Shown: in pieces, positions 27,234 to 36,010 of the stretch
How positions within the stretch are numbered: the stretch's first letter is position 1
Layout: every line of letters starts with the position of its first letter
Source: Alphaproteobacteria bacterium
GTDB lineage: Bacteria; Pseudomonadota; Alphaproteobacteria; UBA8366; Aestuariispiraceae
Direction: 5' to 3'
Assembly: GCA_033344895.1 (NCBI GenBank)
Contig: JAWPMN010000001.1
Location: 3,294,001 to 3,358,000 of the forward strand
DNA length: 64,000 nucleotides
Translations under genes and position numbers: made by a program
The notes under the pieces: generated by a model
The model's input: only the letters and a program-made list of their open reading frames with translations
What the model was told of the DNA's origin: nothing
The model's database searches: none

Positions 27234-29051
27234 GTGAAACTGGGGATCAGGGGGATACTGGCCGGCGCCTTCATCGTCGCCGCGATCGTGCCGCTGGCCG
27301 CCTGGGCGTCGTGGGTCAGCATCTCCGCCCTGGATCGAGAGATCGAGGAGGTCGAAGATCGGCATCTGCTGCTGGCCCGCAATCTGAGCCGCGCCCTGGA
27401 TCGATACGCCCATGATGTCGCGGCGGTGTTCGCGCATGTGGTGGAGGCCGATCCGAAATCCGGCGGCTCCGAACATTTGTCCGCCCTGCTGGAATCTCTC
27501 GAATTCCGTCATATCTGCCTAATCGAGACAGACAGCCGGCGGGTGATATCGGTTTCGACCGCCACGTCGACCGATCTCAGTTCCGTCGCTTTGCCGCCGC
27601 TGGACGAATACATCGCCCGTGCCGAACGCGGGCTCGGCCGGATGATGTTCTCGAACGCGGTTCGCAACCCGAATGGCGCGCCTGCGATCTATCTGACCAA
27701 GAAGGTCGGCCCAAATCTGGTCGCCCTCGGGGAATTGAGCACGCGTTACATGCGGGACACACAGCAGGCCGTCGCCTTCGGTGAGGGAGGGCATGCAGCG
27801 ATCGTCGATGCGGCCGGCAATGTCATCGGTCACCCCAACAAGGCCTGGGAGGAGGAAGTCCGCAATATTGCGCAGGTCGATGCGGTCGCCCGAATGATCG
27901 CGGGGGAGACCGGCGTTTCGCAATTCTACTCACCGGCGGCAGAGCTGGACATGATTGCCGGTTTCACCACCGTGCCGATGACCGGTTGGGGCGTCATGAT
28001 CCCGCAGCCCCTGCGCGAGCTTGAGGCCCGGGCCGACGAGGTCAGAAACTCCGCCTATGGGATCGTCGCCTTTGGTGCGGCCGTGGCCGGCATTGTCGGC
28101 TGGCTGATCGGCGGTTTGATCGCCAGGCCCATGAGGGCTGTCGCGGCAGCTGCTGACCGGCTGGCCGAAGGGCGCTCGGACGTCTCTGTCCCGATGCCGT
28201 CCGGCATGGCGATTGCCGAGCTTGAGGCGCTGGCCCTTCGCTTCAACCAGATGACCGCCGCATTGGACGAATCGCATCGTGCCCAGACCCTGGCCTTGCG
28301 TGCTGCGGAGGAGGCCGCAGAGGCCAAGTCGGATTTCGTCGCCCGTGTGTCGCATGAGCTCAGGACGCCGTTGAATTCCGTCATCGGATTTTCCGGGATG
28401 ATCCGCGATCAGGCGCATGGTGCCATCGGCTCTCCGGACTATGTCGAATATGCAAGGCTGATCCATGACAGCGGCCAGCGGCTGCTGGAGATGGTCAACG
28501 ACATCATTGCCTTTGCCCGCATCGAGGGCCGCAGCGAGGAATTGACCGAAACCTCGATCGATCTGCGCCGAACGGTGTCGGCCGTGGCCGATCAGGTAGC
28601 GGCATTGGCCGAGGAAACCGGCGTTGCGGTCGCCGTTGCGGTCGATGAAGGCCTGCCGCAGGTCTGGGGCGACGAGATCAAGCTGCGCCAGGCCCTCGGT
28701 CATCTCGTCAAGAATGCCGTTCTGTTCACCCAGTCGGGCGGCCGGGTCCGTATCGACGCAGCGCTGACCGACAATGGCGGGCTGTCGATTGCCGTATCTG
28801 ACACCGGGATCGGAATTTCCGAATCGGACATTCCGACGGCGCTGGCTCCGTTTGGACAGATTTCATCCCGGTTGGACCGGTCGCATGAAGGGGCGGGGCT
28901 GGGTCTGCCGCTGGCCAAGATGCTGATCGAACTGCATGGCGGATCTTTGCGCCTGCGGTCTAGTCCCGAGGATGGAACGACCGTGACGATGACACTGCCG
29001 CCGGAACGCGTCGGGATTTCCGGGACCCTGCGCGAACGGTTGTCCGGCTAG
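27234..29051 (+). CDS. Membrane sensor histidine kinase (Cache-like, HAMP, HisKA, HATPase)
   Basis: A 605-residue sensor kinase. TM1 (7-30), a periplasmic Cache-like domain (about 35-270, with GGHAAIVDAAGNVIGHPNK), TM2 (273-297), a HAMP linker (298-350), and HisKA with RVSHELRTPLNS (phospho-acceptor His-374) come before the HATPase. Its N-box is LGHLVKNAVLF and its G-boxes are DTGIGI and GAGLGLPLAK. The GTG start at 27234 follows GGGA; an upstream stop rules out a longer form. No response regulator is nearby, so the partner is elsewhere. It is convergent with the thioesterase gene, only 12 bases away. Confidence 0.93.
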   Translation: MKLGIRGILAGAFIVAAIVPLAAWASWVSISALDREIEEVEDRHLLLARNLSRALDRYAHDVAAVFAHVVEADPKSGGSEHLSALLESLEFRHICLIETDSRRVISVSTATSTDLSSVALPPLDEYIARAERGLGRMMFSNAVRNPNGAPAIYLTKKVGPNLVALGELSTRYMRDTQQAVAFGEGGHAAIVDAAGNVIGHPNKAWEEEVRNIAQVDAVARMIAGETGVSQFYSPAAELDMIAGFTTVPMTGWGVMIPQPLRELEARADEVRNSAYGIVAFGAAVAGIVGWLIGGLIARPMRAVAAAADRLAEGRSDVSVPMPSGMAIAELEALALRFNQMTAALDESHRAQTLALRAAEEAAEAKSDFVARVSHELRTPLNSVIGFSGMIRDQAHGAIGSPDYVEYARLIHDSGQRLLEMVNDIIAFARIEGRSEELTETSIDLRRTVSAVADQVAALAEETGVAVAVAVDEGLPQVWGDEIKLRQALGHLVKNAVLFTQSGGRVRIDAALTDNGGLSIAVSDTGIGISESDIPTALAPFGQISSRLDRSHEGAGLGLPLAKMLIELHGGSLRLRSSPEDGTTVTMTLPPERVGISGTLRERLSG

Positions 29052-29063
29052 GTTGCGTCGACG

Positions 29064-29498
29064 TCAGTCGATCTCGGCCTCGGTGATGGTCAGGTCCTGC
29101 GCTCGGCTGATCTGTTCCTCCGGCAGCGCCACGGTCTTCCCGGTTTCAAGACTGGCCTGTACCGCCGTCACATCGGACGAGGCGATGAGAGAGGCGTTCT
29201 CGACATCGAACATGCGATGCAGGAAGCGCAGATGCTTGCGGCCGACCGCGATGAACCCGCTTTCGATGCGAACCAGTTCGCCGCCCTGCAATTCCCGTAC
29301 ATACTGGAAATTCTGGCGAACCACGGCGACCCGGCGTCCCTGCTGCCGGATGCTTCGCGGCGTCACGCCGATGGTATGCATCAGGAACCACGTCGCCTGA
29401 TCGAAGCGTTCGATGTAGAGACGCGAATTCATGGAGGATTCAGGATCGTATTCCGAAGCCATGACGGCACCGCGAAAGGTCTCGGTCCAAGCGTTCAT
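29064..29498 (-). CDS. Acyl-CoA thioesterase, hotdog fold
   Basis: A 144-residue hotdog-fold protein of the 4-hydroxybenzoyl-CoA/acyl-ACP thioesterase group. DPESSMNSRLYIERFDQATW has the conserved D-x-M-H-N..N..Y-like region, with Asn and Tyr retained. RRVAVVRQNFQYVRELQGGE and IESGFIAVGRKHLRFLHRMF follow as the central strands. AAGGAGG lies 6 bases before the ATG. It is 19 bases downstream of an SDR gene on the same strand, a pairing that suggests acyl-CoA or ketone metabolism; substrate unknown. Confidence 0.78.
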   Translation of the reverse strand: MNAWTETFRGAVMASEYDPESSMNSRLYIERFDQATWFLMHTIGVTPRSIRQQGRRVAVVRQNFQYVRELQGGELVRIESGFIAVGRKHLRFLHRMFDVENASLIASSDVTAVQASLETGKTVALPEEQISRAQDLTITEAEID

Positions 29499-29517
29499 TG
29501 TCTTCCTCCTTCTCGGC

Positions 29518-30297
29518 TCAGTAGAGGTGTTGCCCCCCCGTCACGAAAATCTCTGTACCCGTAACATAGCTGAAATCGTCCCCGCAAAGACGATAAACAC
29601 AGGCGGCTACCTCGCGGGCGGCACCCATGCGCTGCATGGGAATACGGGCGATCAGGGGTTCGTACTCCTCTCCGATCATCTCGGTTTCGATCTCACCGGG
29701 GGCAACGGCGTTCACCCGGACCCCGATCTGGGCGAATTCGACGGACAGTTCCCGGGTCAAGGCCGACAGACCTGCCTTTGATGTCGAATAGGCGGAACCG
29801 GCGAAGGGGTGAATTGCGTGCCCGGCGATTGAAGTGATGTTGACGATTGCCGCGCCGCCGGCAGAGCCGTCGGGCCTCTTGCGCGCACCGCGCCCCAGAG
29901 CCTTGGCAAAACCGCGACACAGGGTCAGTGGCGTGAAGAAGTTCAGTTCGAACACCTCGCGCCACTTGTCGAGGTCTCCGTTCAGGCATCCAAGCCGCTC
30001 CTTGAACGATGCCTTGGGTGAAACGGCGGCATTGTTGACCAGGGCATGGATGGGGGCGTCCCCGACGATGTCATTCGCCGCCTTGATGAAGGCCGCGACG
30101 TCGTTCTTGTCGCTCAGATCGGTCGGGATGTGATGGGTCCAGTTCGGGTCCGCCCGGCAATGGTCCGGTATGCCTTCGCGTGAACAAGTGATGATGCGCC
30201 AGCCCTCGTCGGAGAACCGCTGCACGGTGGCATGACCGATGCCGCGGCTGGCGCCGGTCAGGATGACGGTTCTTCGATGCTCGGTCTCACTACTCAT
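29518..30297 (-). CDS. SDR family oxidoreductase
   Basis: A 259-residue classical short-chain dehydrogenase. VILTGASRGIGHATVQ is the NAD(P) glycine motif, ALVNNAAVS the NNAG-type motif, INITSIAG the catalytic Ser strand and YSTSKAGLSALTREL the Tyr-x3-Lys. VNAVAPGEIETEMI and VTGTEIFVTGGQHLY close the fold. Substrate is not determinable. The ATG overlaps the stop of the upstream CDF transporter gene by 4 bases and the gene precedes the thioesterase, so a pdxH-CDF-SDR-thioesterase operon is likely. Confidence 0.93.
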   Translation of the reverse strand: MSSETEHRRTVILTGASRGIGHATVQRFSDEGWRIITCSREGIPDHCRADPNWTHHIPTDLSDKNDVAAFIKAANDIVGDAPIHALVNNAAVSPKASFKERLGCLNGDLDKWREVFELNFFTPLTLCRGFAKALGRGARKRPDGSAGGAAIVNITSIAGHAIHPFAGSAYSTSKAGLSALTRELSVEFAQIGVRVNAVAPGEIETEMIGEEYEPLIARIPMQRMGAAREVAACVYRLCGDDFSYVTGTEIFVTGGQHLY

Positions 30298-31277
30298 CGC
30301 TCGGGCTGTGTCCCGTTGTTGTCGGCGGTTTCCGGCGGCATGCCGCCCCGGTCATCCCAACGGGGCGTGACCGGGTCCTGGTGCACGATCACCTCTGCCC
30401 CGGGGAAGACCTCCATGATTTCCTTCTCGACCGCGTCGGCGGTTGTGTGAACGCGATTCAGCGATAACTGACCGTTGAAGTCCAGATGCATCTGAATGAA
30501 CGTATCGGGTCCCGCCCGACGGGTTCTCAGATCATGGACCCCCTCGACATCGGGGTAGGCCAGGGCAATTTTTCGAATCCGCGCACGGTCCTCGTCCGGC
30601 AATTCGTGGTCCATCAGCATCTGCAGGGATTCCGACCCGACGTGCCAGGCGCTGTGTGCGATATAGACGGCGGCCAGGATGCCGAACAGGGCATCGACCC
30701 ATGGCAGGTCCAGATAGCTGCTGATCAGCAGCGCGGCGATGACGCCAAGATTGGCGGCCAGATCGGCGCGATAATGGGCCGAGTCGGCCTTGATGGCGAC
30801 CGAACCCGCCCGGGCGATCACGTGGCGCTGGAACAGGACCAGTGCGCTGGTCGCGACAATCGACAGGGTCATGACCGAAAGGCCGACCGCCGTTTCGGTG
30901 ACGGGCTGAGGGTCGATCAGGCGACCGATTCCCTCGATCAGCAGCAGAACCGCCGATCCCGCGATGAAACCGGTTTGTGCGATGGCCGCCAGCGGCTCCG
31001 CCTTGCCATGACCGAACCGATGCTCCGAATCCGGTGGGACCATGGCTTGCCGAACGGCGAACAGGGTGATCAGCGAGGCCCCGAGATCGAGCATGGAATC
31101 GACCAGACTCGACAGGATCGCGACGGAATCGGTCATGAACCAGGCGACCAGTTTCGTTGCGATCAAGATTGCAGCCGTCGCGGCCGAGGCATAGGTGGCC
31201 TGGCGCAGCAGTTTTTGCGTCTGGGGATTGCCCCGGGTCAGGCCCAGGACGGGATCGGTATGGGTCGAGTCTGACAT
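30294..31277 (-). CDS. Cation diffusion facilitator (FieF-like) metal transporter
   Basis: A 327-residue inner-membrane Zn/Fe(II)/Cd exporter of the CDF family. It has six TM helices. LSSLVDSMLDLGASLITLFA carries the helix-2 metal site (DxxxD) and HRFGHGKAEPLAAIAQ the HGK-type loop. HYRADLAANLGVIAAL carries the second HxxxD metal site, and the C-terminal cytoplasmic ferredoxin-like domain includes DLRTRRAGPDTFIQMHLDF. The ATG at 31277 is preferred to the upstream frame to 31457. It follows pdxH by 4 bases and overlaps the SDR gene. Confidence 0.94.
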   Translation of the reverse strand: MSDSTHTDPVLGLTRGNPQTQKLLRQATYASAATAAILIATKLVAWFMTDSVAILSSLVDSMLDLGASLITLFAVRQAMVPPDSEHRFGHGKAEPLAAIAQTGFIAGSAVLLLIEGIGRLIDPQPVTETAVGLSVMTLSIVATSALVLFQRHVIARAGSVAIKADSAHYRADLAANLGVIAALLISSYLDLPWVDALFGILAAVYIAHSAWHVGSESLQMLMDHELPDEDRARIRKIALAYPDVEGVHDLRTRRAGPDTFIQMHLDFNGQLSLNRVHTTADAVEKEIMEVFPGAEVIVHQDPVTPRWDDRGGMPPETADNNGTQPER

Positions 31278-31281
31278 CCGA

Positions 31282-31878
31282 TCAGGGGAACAACCGCTCG
31301 ATCGTCCAGGGATCGCTCTCTGCCTCACGACGGAAGATCTGGCGATCATGCAGCCGGAACGTCCCGTCCTTCCAGAATTCGATATAGCGCGGCGCGATTC
31401 GAAATCCGGACCAGTGTGGGGGCCGGGGCACGGTCCCGATGTTGAACTTCGCAGCATAGGTCGCGACCCGCTTTTCCAATTCGAAGCGTCCTTCGCAGGG
31501 GCGTGACTGGTCGCTTGCCCACGCGCCGATCTGGCTCTGACGTGGACGGCTCTCGAAATAGGCGTCGGCCTCGGCCTCGGTGACGGGGGTTACCGACCCC
31601 TCGACGCGAATTTGTCGGCGCAGGCTTTTCCAGTGAAACAGAAGGGCCGCATTTGCGTTCTCTGCCAGTTGGACGCCCTTCTTGCTCTCCAGGTTGGTAT
31701 AGAAGACGAACCCGCTCTCATCATAGCCCTTCAGCAGGACCATGCGAACCGAAGGGCGCCCTTGCGCGTCTGCTGTAGCAAGAGCCATCCCGTTGGGATC
31801 GTTGGGTTCCGATGCCTCCGCCTCCTTCATCCAGGTGGCAAAAAGGGCAAAGGGGTCTGTCTCTTTGAAATCGGTCAT
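31282..31878 (-). CDS. pdxH: Pyridoxamine 5'-phosphate oxidase
   Basis: FMN enzyme that oxidises PNP and PMP to PLP, the last step of vitamin B6 synthesis and salvage. It has 198 residues from ATG 31878, a usual length. [39 protein letters not shown] and [16 protein letters not shown] are diagnostic, and [11 protein letters not shown] and the C-terminal [10 protein letters not shown] complete it. Upstream in-frame sequence to 31938 is unlike PdxH. Two PLP-dependent loci (7 kb and 51-56 kb) would use its product. Confidence 0.97.
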   Translation of the reverse strand: MTDFKETDPFALFATWMKEAEASEPNDPNGMALATADAQGRPSVRMVLLKGYDESGFVFYTNLESKKGVQLAENANAALLFHWKSLRRQIRVEGSVTPVTEAEADAYFESRPRQSQIGAWASDQSRPCEGRFELEKRVATYAAKFNIGTVPRPPHWSGFRIAPRYIEFWKDGTFRLHDRQIFRREAESDPWTIERLFP

Positions 31879-32068
31879 GACTACGCCATATAGAAGTGGG
31901 ATCGATAGGTATATAGCGGGCGATACGCGCCGCCTCAATGAGCGGACCAGTTTTTCGATTGATCCGTCTGGCGACGGAAATCGAATTCGGATACGTCCTG
32001 ATTTTGGAGAGCGTGCGCGTGCCCGCTGGATACGGATGGCGAGGGCCAGCCTAACAGGAGAAGGTAAG

Positions 32069-32572
32069 ATGACGAGCTATACCGAAGTACGACGTCCCTG
32101 CCGCGCGGCAAAAGCTGTCGCCTTGGCGCTGGTTGCGGGTATGGGGTTGAGTGCCTGCCAGAATACCGGCGACAAGGAAGCGCTGGGCACGGTCGGCGGC
32201 GCAGTTCTGGGCGGTGTGCTGGGCTCCCAGATCGGCAAGGGCACGGGGCAATTGATCGCGGTCGGTGCCGGTGCGGTTCTGGGCGGACTCGTCGGGTCGT
32301 CCATCGGGCGTTCGCTCGACGACGTCGACAAGATGAAGATGCACAACACCACGCAGTCCGCCCTGGAGAACCAGCCGGACAATTCGACATCGACCTGGGT
32401 GAACCCGAATTCCGGCCATTCCGGAACCGTGACGCCGCAGGAAACCTATCAGGCTGATAACGGTCAGTACTGTCGGGAGTTCACCCAGACCGTGACCATC
32501 GGCGGCAAATCTGAAGAAGCCTATGGTACGGCCTGCCGCCAGCCGGACGGAACCTGGAAGATCGTCAGCTAA
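32069..32572 (+). CDS. Glycine-zipper outer-membrane lipoprotein, 17 kDa antigen-like
   Basis: A 167-residue protein with a lipoprotein signal ([13 protein letters not shown], lipidated Cys-30). A 2TM glycine-zipper segment follows ([20 protein letters not shown] and [11 protein letters not shown]). The C-terminal beta domain ([34 protein letters not shown]) is that of the rickettsial 17 kDa surface antigen family. It is likely an outer-membrane component with a structural or envelope-stress role. GGAGAAGG precedes the ATG at 32069; a longer in-frame extension upstream has no lipoprotein signal. Confidence 0.9.
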   Translation: MTSYTEVRRPCRAAKAVALALVAGMGLSACQNTGDKEALGTVGGAVLGGVLGSQIGKGTGQLIAVGAGAVLGGLVGSSIGRSLDDVDKMKMHNTTQSALENQPDNSTSTWVNPNSGHSGTVTPQETYQADNGQYCREFTQTVTIGGKSEEAYGTACRQPDGTWKIVS

Positions 32573-32618
32573 ATCCTGGACAATTCGGGCCGTCGGAACG
32601 AATCTTGCTTATGATACT

Positions 32619-32643
32619 CGCCGGGCGCGGACAGCGTCCGGCG
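32619..32643 (+). terminator. Hairpin after the lipoprotein gene
   Basis: CGCCGGGCGC (32619-32628) pairs with GCGTCCGGCG (32634-32643), with one G-U pair, around a 5-base loop and followed by TGTTTG. It is 47 bases after the stop and 23 before dnaJ-like. The T-run is poor, so terminator function is uncertain. Confidence 0.45.
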
Positions 32644-32665
32644 TGTTTGGGAGCACTCAGGTAGC

Positions 32666-33586
32666 ATGAGCGTCAGGACCGGTATGAAGGATCCCTATGA
32701 CGTGCTCGGCGTCAAGAAGACGGCGAGCGCGGACGAAATCAAACAAGCCTATCGCCGCCTGGCGAAGGAGTTTCATCCGGATCTCAACCCCGACGATCCG
32801 ATTGTCGAGCAGCGTTTCAAGGAAATCTCGCAAGCCTACGGCATTCTGGGCGACAAGGATAAGCGCGCCCAGTTCGACCGCGGTGAGATCAATGCCGACG
32901 GGTCGCAACGGCATGCCGGGTTCAGTGGCGGGCGCGGCGGCGGTTTCGGCGGGTTTGGCGGCTTCGGTGGTGGTGAAGGGGCGGAAGATATCTTTGCCGA
33001 CCTGTTCGGCCGAAACCGGGCGCGTACCCGAACGGTTCGGATGAAGGGCAAGGACGTAAACTACGCGCTGCGGGTATCGTTCCTCGATGCTGCGCGCGGT
33101 ACCACCCGTCGGGTCAGTCTTTATGACGGCAAGAGTCTCGACGTGCGCATTCCGCCCGGCACCGAAGACGGGCAGACATTGCGCCTGCGCGGTCAGGGCA
33201 TGCCCGGCATGGGGGGCGGTGAGGCCGGCGACGCCTTCATCGAGGTCCAGGTCGACTCTCACCGGTTCTTCGAACGCGACGGTAATGACATCTTCGTCGA
33301 TGTCCCGGTCAGCCTCGCGGAGGCGGTACTGGGCGGCAAGATCACGGTGCCGACGATCCATGGCAATGTCGCCGTGACGGTTCCGACCGGATCCAATTCG
33401 GGCACGACCCTGAGGCTGCGCGGCAAGGGTATCAGCCCGCGCAGCGGCGTCTCCGGCGATCAGTTCGTGAAACTGATGGTCGTCCTGCCGGACAAGCCGG
33501 ACAAGGATCTGGTCGATTTCGTGAAGGAATGGTCGAAGGACTACGACTACGATGTCCGCAAGCGGGCCGGCCTGGATAAGCCCTAG
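32666..33586 (+). CDS. DnaJ-class co-chaperone lacking the zinc finger (CbpA-like)
   Basis: A 306-residue type II J-protein that stimulates DnaK ATPase. The J domain is at about 8-72, with YDVLGVKKTASADEIKQAYR and the essential HPD at EFHPDLNP. A Gly/Phe linker (GGRGGGFGGFGGFGGG) leads to two C-terminal substrate-binding domains (LDVRIPPGTEDGQTLRLRGQ and VAVTVPTGSNSGTTLRLRGK). There is no CxxCxGxG zinc domain, so this is not canonical DnaJ. A second ATG 18 bases downstream (MKDPYDVLG) is also possible. Confidence 0.93.
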   Translation: MSVRTGMKDPYDVLGVKKTASADEIKQAYRRLAKEFHPDLNPDDPIVEQRFKEISQAYGILGDKDKRAQFDRGEINADGSQRHAGFSGGRGGGFGGFGGFGGGEGAEDIFADLFGRNRARTRTVRMKGKDVNYALRVSFLDAARGTTRRVSLYDGKSLDVRIPPGTEDGQTLRLRGQGMPGMGGGEAGDAFIEVQVDSHRFFERDGNDIFVDVPVSLAEAVLGGKITVPTIHGNVAVTVPTGSNSGTTLRLRGKGISPRSGVSGDQFVKLMVVLPDKPDKDLVDFVKEWSKDYDYDVRKRAGLDKP

Positions 33587-33594
33587 GCCGTCGG

Positions 33595-35019
33595 TTACCC
33601 GGCCTGTCCGAGCGTCCCAAGTCCGATCAGCGCGAGAATTCTGGCATTGAACGACCGCTTGTTCGTGCCCGTTCCGACATTTTCGTCGTCTTCATCTTCT
33701 TCCGGCAAAGGCTCGTCGCCGACCGGCGGCGGCGCGAGGAGTGTTTTCAGGTCTGTCGCCATGACGTCGTTCTGGGCGCGTTCGGCTTCATCGAGGATTT
33801 CCGCGAAGCGCTGACCCCAGGCCGTGTTCAACTGGCCGGATGGCATGCGCCCGCTCAGGTCGATGCCCAGGTCCGCATACAGGGTGGACAGGCTGACCCC
33901 GCCGAGATCGCGGCTCAACACCCAACCGTTCTTCTCGGTCCGGGCAATGTAGTTTTTTTTCTTCAGGGTCCGCGTGACCCATCCAAGGGCCAGGGGGCCG
34001 ATCCGGGAACTGCGCTGCAGCCGCCGTTCGGAGAGGGTGACCCCTTCCGCGGAAGCCCGCAGCAGGGCGTTCAGCACCGCCAGTGTCGCGGACAGGCGGA
34101 TCAACGGAGTCAGGCTTTCGCGGCGCGGACTTCGGGCCCCGTGGCGCCATTCCGGCAGGCCCGCCGCGATTTCCGCGCCGAACAGGACGACCATCCAGCT
34201 CAGATAGACCCAGACCAGAAAGATCGGCACGGTCGCCATGGCGCCATAGATCGTCTCATAGGTCGGGAAATGGGTTATGTAGAGTCCGAAACCGCGTTTC
34301 AGAAGGTCCAGCATGATCCCGGCGATCAGTCCCCCGACCAGCGCGTCGCGCCTGCGAACCGGGTAGTTGGGCATGACGAGATAGAGGATCGTCAGTCCGG
34401 CCGTCTGCAGCAGGAACGGCACCACGAAGGCAAAATTCGTCAGATTGCCGGTGACCGATTCGACGCCGCTGGCCCGGGCCGCCGCGAAGAGGTAGCTCGA
34501 CAGTGAAATAGAAGCCCCGAACAGCATCGGTGTCAGGGTCAGCACGGCCCAGAAGACCAGGAGGCGCGAAATCAGTCCGCGTGTCTGCTTGACCTGCCAG
34601 ATCTGGTTGAAGGTCGAAGAAATGCTCATCAGCAACATGACCGCACTGACGGCCAGAAAGACGATCCCGACCGCGGTCAGTTCACCGGTCTTCTGGGTGA
34701 AGCCCTCCAGATAGGACTGCACCTCCAGCCCGACCGAGGGGACGAACTGCTCGAAAAGATAGCTCTGCACCTGGAATTTGAGGGAGTCGTAAGCGGGAAA
34801 CGCCGCGAAGATTGCAAAACTGACCGCCAGCAGCGGCACCATCGCGAGCAGCGACGTGAAGGTCAGCGAGGCGGCACGCTGCTGACATCCATCCATGACG
34901 AAGCGGGCGGCGGCATAAAGTCCGAACCCAAACACCTTCGAGAATCCCTGGGTGAATTTGTGTCTTCGGCCCGGGGAACCGGGACCGGGCGAGCCCGCCC
35001 GTACTGTGCTGTCATTCAT
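33595..35019 (-). CDS. YihY/BrkB-like inner membrane protein with C-terminal extension
   Basis: A 474-residue protein. The YihY/BrkB domain with six TM helices covers about 25-300: QRAASLTFTSLLAMVPLLAV, LISRLLVFWAVLTLTPML, VGGLIAGIMLDLLKRGFGLY, VPIFLVWVYLSWMVVLFGAE. A cytoplasmic tail of about 170 residues begins with helices that look like a winged-helix module (LSERRLQRSSRIGPLALGWV, TRTLKKKNYIARTEKNGWVL). It ends in an acidic stretch. Old RNase BN naming is not supported. An A8 run encoding LKKKN is a candidate slippery site. Convergent with dnaJ-like. Confidence 0.88.
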   Translation of the reverse strand: MNDSTVRAGSPGPGSPGRRHKFTQGFSKVFGFGLYAAARFVMDGCQQRAASLTFTSLLAMVPLLAVSFAIFAAFPAYDSLKFQVQSYLFEQFVPSVGLEVQSYLEGFTQKTGELTAVGIVFLAVSAVMLLMSISSTFNQIWQVKQTRGLISRLLVFWAVLTLTPMLFGASISLSSYLFAAARASGVESVTGNLTNFAFVVPFLLQTAGLTILYLVMPNYPVRRRDALVGGLIAGIMLDLLKRGFGLYITHFPTYETIYGAMATVPIFLVWVYLSWMVVLFGAEIAAGLPEWRHGARSPRRESLTPLIRLSATLAVLNALLRASAEGVTLSERRLQRSSRIGPLALGWVTRTLKKKNYIARTEKNGWVLSRDLGGVSLSTLYADLGIDLSGRMPSGQLNTAWGQRFAEILDEAERAQNDVMATDLKTLLAPPPVGDEPLPEEDEDDENVGTGTNKRSFNARILALIGLGTLGQAG

Positions 35020-35167
35020 ACGGCTTTCCCATCGCTACCGGACTTAGTATAGCGGGATGACGTTGCCTTTCGATAGGGGGGCTTCACTTTGACGGATCGG
35101 CAGGGCGCCTATAGGATGGCGCACCTTTCGGACCGGCGGTAACGGTTACTTTTTGGAGTGTGGGGGC

Positions 35168-36010
35168 ATGAGCCAGTCGGAATCCCTTATGGCGGGCAAA
35201 AAAGGCGTCATTCTGGGCGTCGCGAACGATAAATCGATTGCCTGGGGAATCGCCAAGGCGGCCGCGGATGCCGGCGCCGAGTTGGCCTTCACCTACCAGG
35301 GGGAGGCGCTGGAACGGCGGGTTCGCCCGCTGGCCGAAAGCGTCGGGTCGAACATCGTCCTGCCGTGCGACGTTACGGACGAGGCCAGCATGGATTCGGT
35401 CTTTGCCGCGCTCAAGGACGCATGGGGCGAGATCGACTTCATGGTTCATGCCATCGCCTTTTCCGACAAGGATGAGCTGAAGGGACACTACCTTCAGACG
35501 ACGCGGGCAAACTTCCTTCGTACGATGGACATCTCCTGCTATTCGCTGACCGCGCTCTGTCAGCGCGCCGCGCCGATGATGGCAGAGGGCGGGTCGATCC
35601 TTACGCTGACCTATTACGGCGCGGAGCGGGTGATGCCACACTACAATGTGATGGGCGTTGCGAAGGCTGCGTTGGAGGCCTCCGTCCGATATCTGGCCGC
35701 CGACATGGGGGCATCGGGAATTCGCGTGAACGCCATTTCCGCCGGGCCGATCAAGACATTGGCGGCCAGCGGTATCGGCGATTTCCGCTATATCCTGAAG
35801 TGGAACGAGTTGAACTCGCCGCTGCGCCGCAACGTCACGATCGACGAGGTCGGTGGTGCGGGCCTGTACTTCCTGTCGGATCTCTCCACGGGCGTGACCG
35901 GTGAAGTGCATCATGTCGACAGCGGCTATCACACGGTCGGCATGGTTGCCGTGGACCAGGCCGAGGCGGTTTCGGATCTTCTCGCCGGGCTGAACAAGAA
36001 GGCCGGGTAA
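35168..36010 (+). CDS. fabI: Enoyl-[acyl-carrier-protein] reductase (NADH)
   Basis: Reduces trans-2-enoyl-ACP in fatty acid elongation; the target class of triclosan. It has 280 residues. [20 protein letters not shown] is the FabI nucleotide motif and [15 protein letters not shown] is conserved. [19 protein letters not shown] gives the FabI-specific Tyr-x6-Lys, and [17 protein letters not shown] is a strong signature. The ATG at 35168 is preferred over a TTG at 35153. The stop overlaps the aroC start by one base (TAATG), so aroC translation is coupled. Confidence 0.96.
   Translation: MSQSESLMAGKKGVILGVANDKSIAWGIAKAAADAGAELAFTYQGEALERRVRPLAESVGSNIVLPCDVTDEASMDSVFAALKDAWGEIDFMVHAIAFSDKDELKGHYLQTTRANFLRTMDISCYSLTALCQRAAPMMAEGGSILTLTYYGAERVMPHYNVMGVAKAALEASVRYLAADMGASGIRVNAISAGPIKTLAASGIGDFRYILKWNELNSPLRRNVTIDEVGGAGLYFLSDLSTGVTGEVHHVDSGYHTVGMVAVDQAEAVSDLLAGLNKKAG

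Noticed and set aside
30294-31457. Longer CDF transporter start at 31457
   Set aside because: The added 60 residues lie over pdxH and have no membrane or CDF similarity; the ATG at 31277 gives the normal N-terminus.
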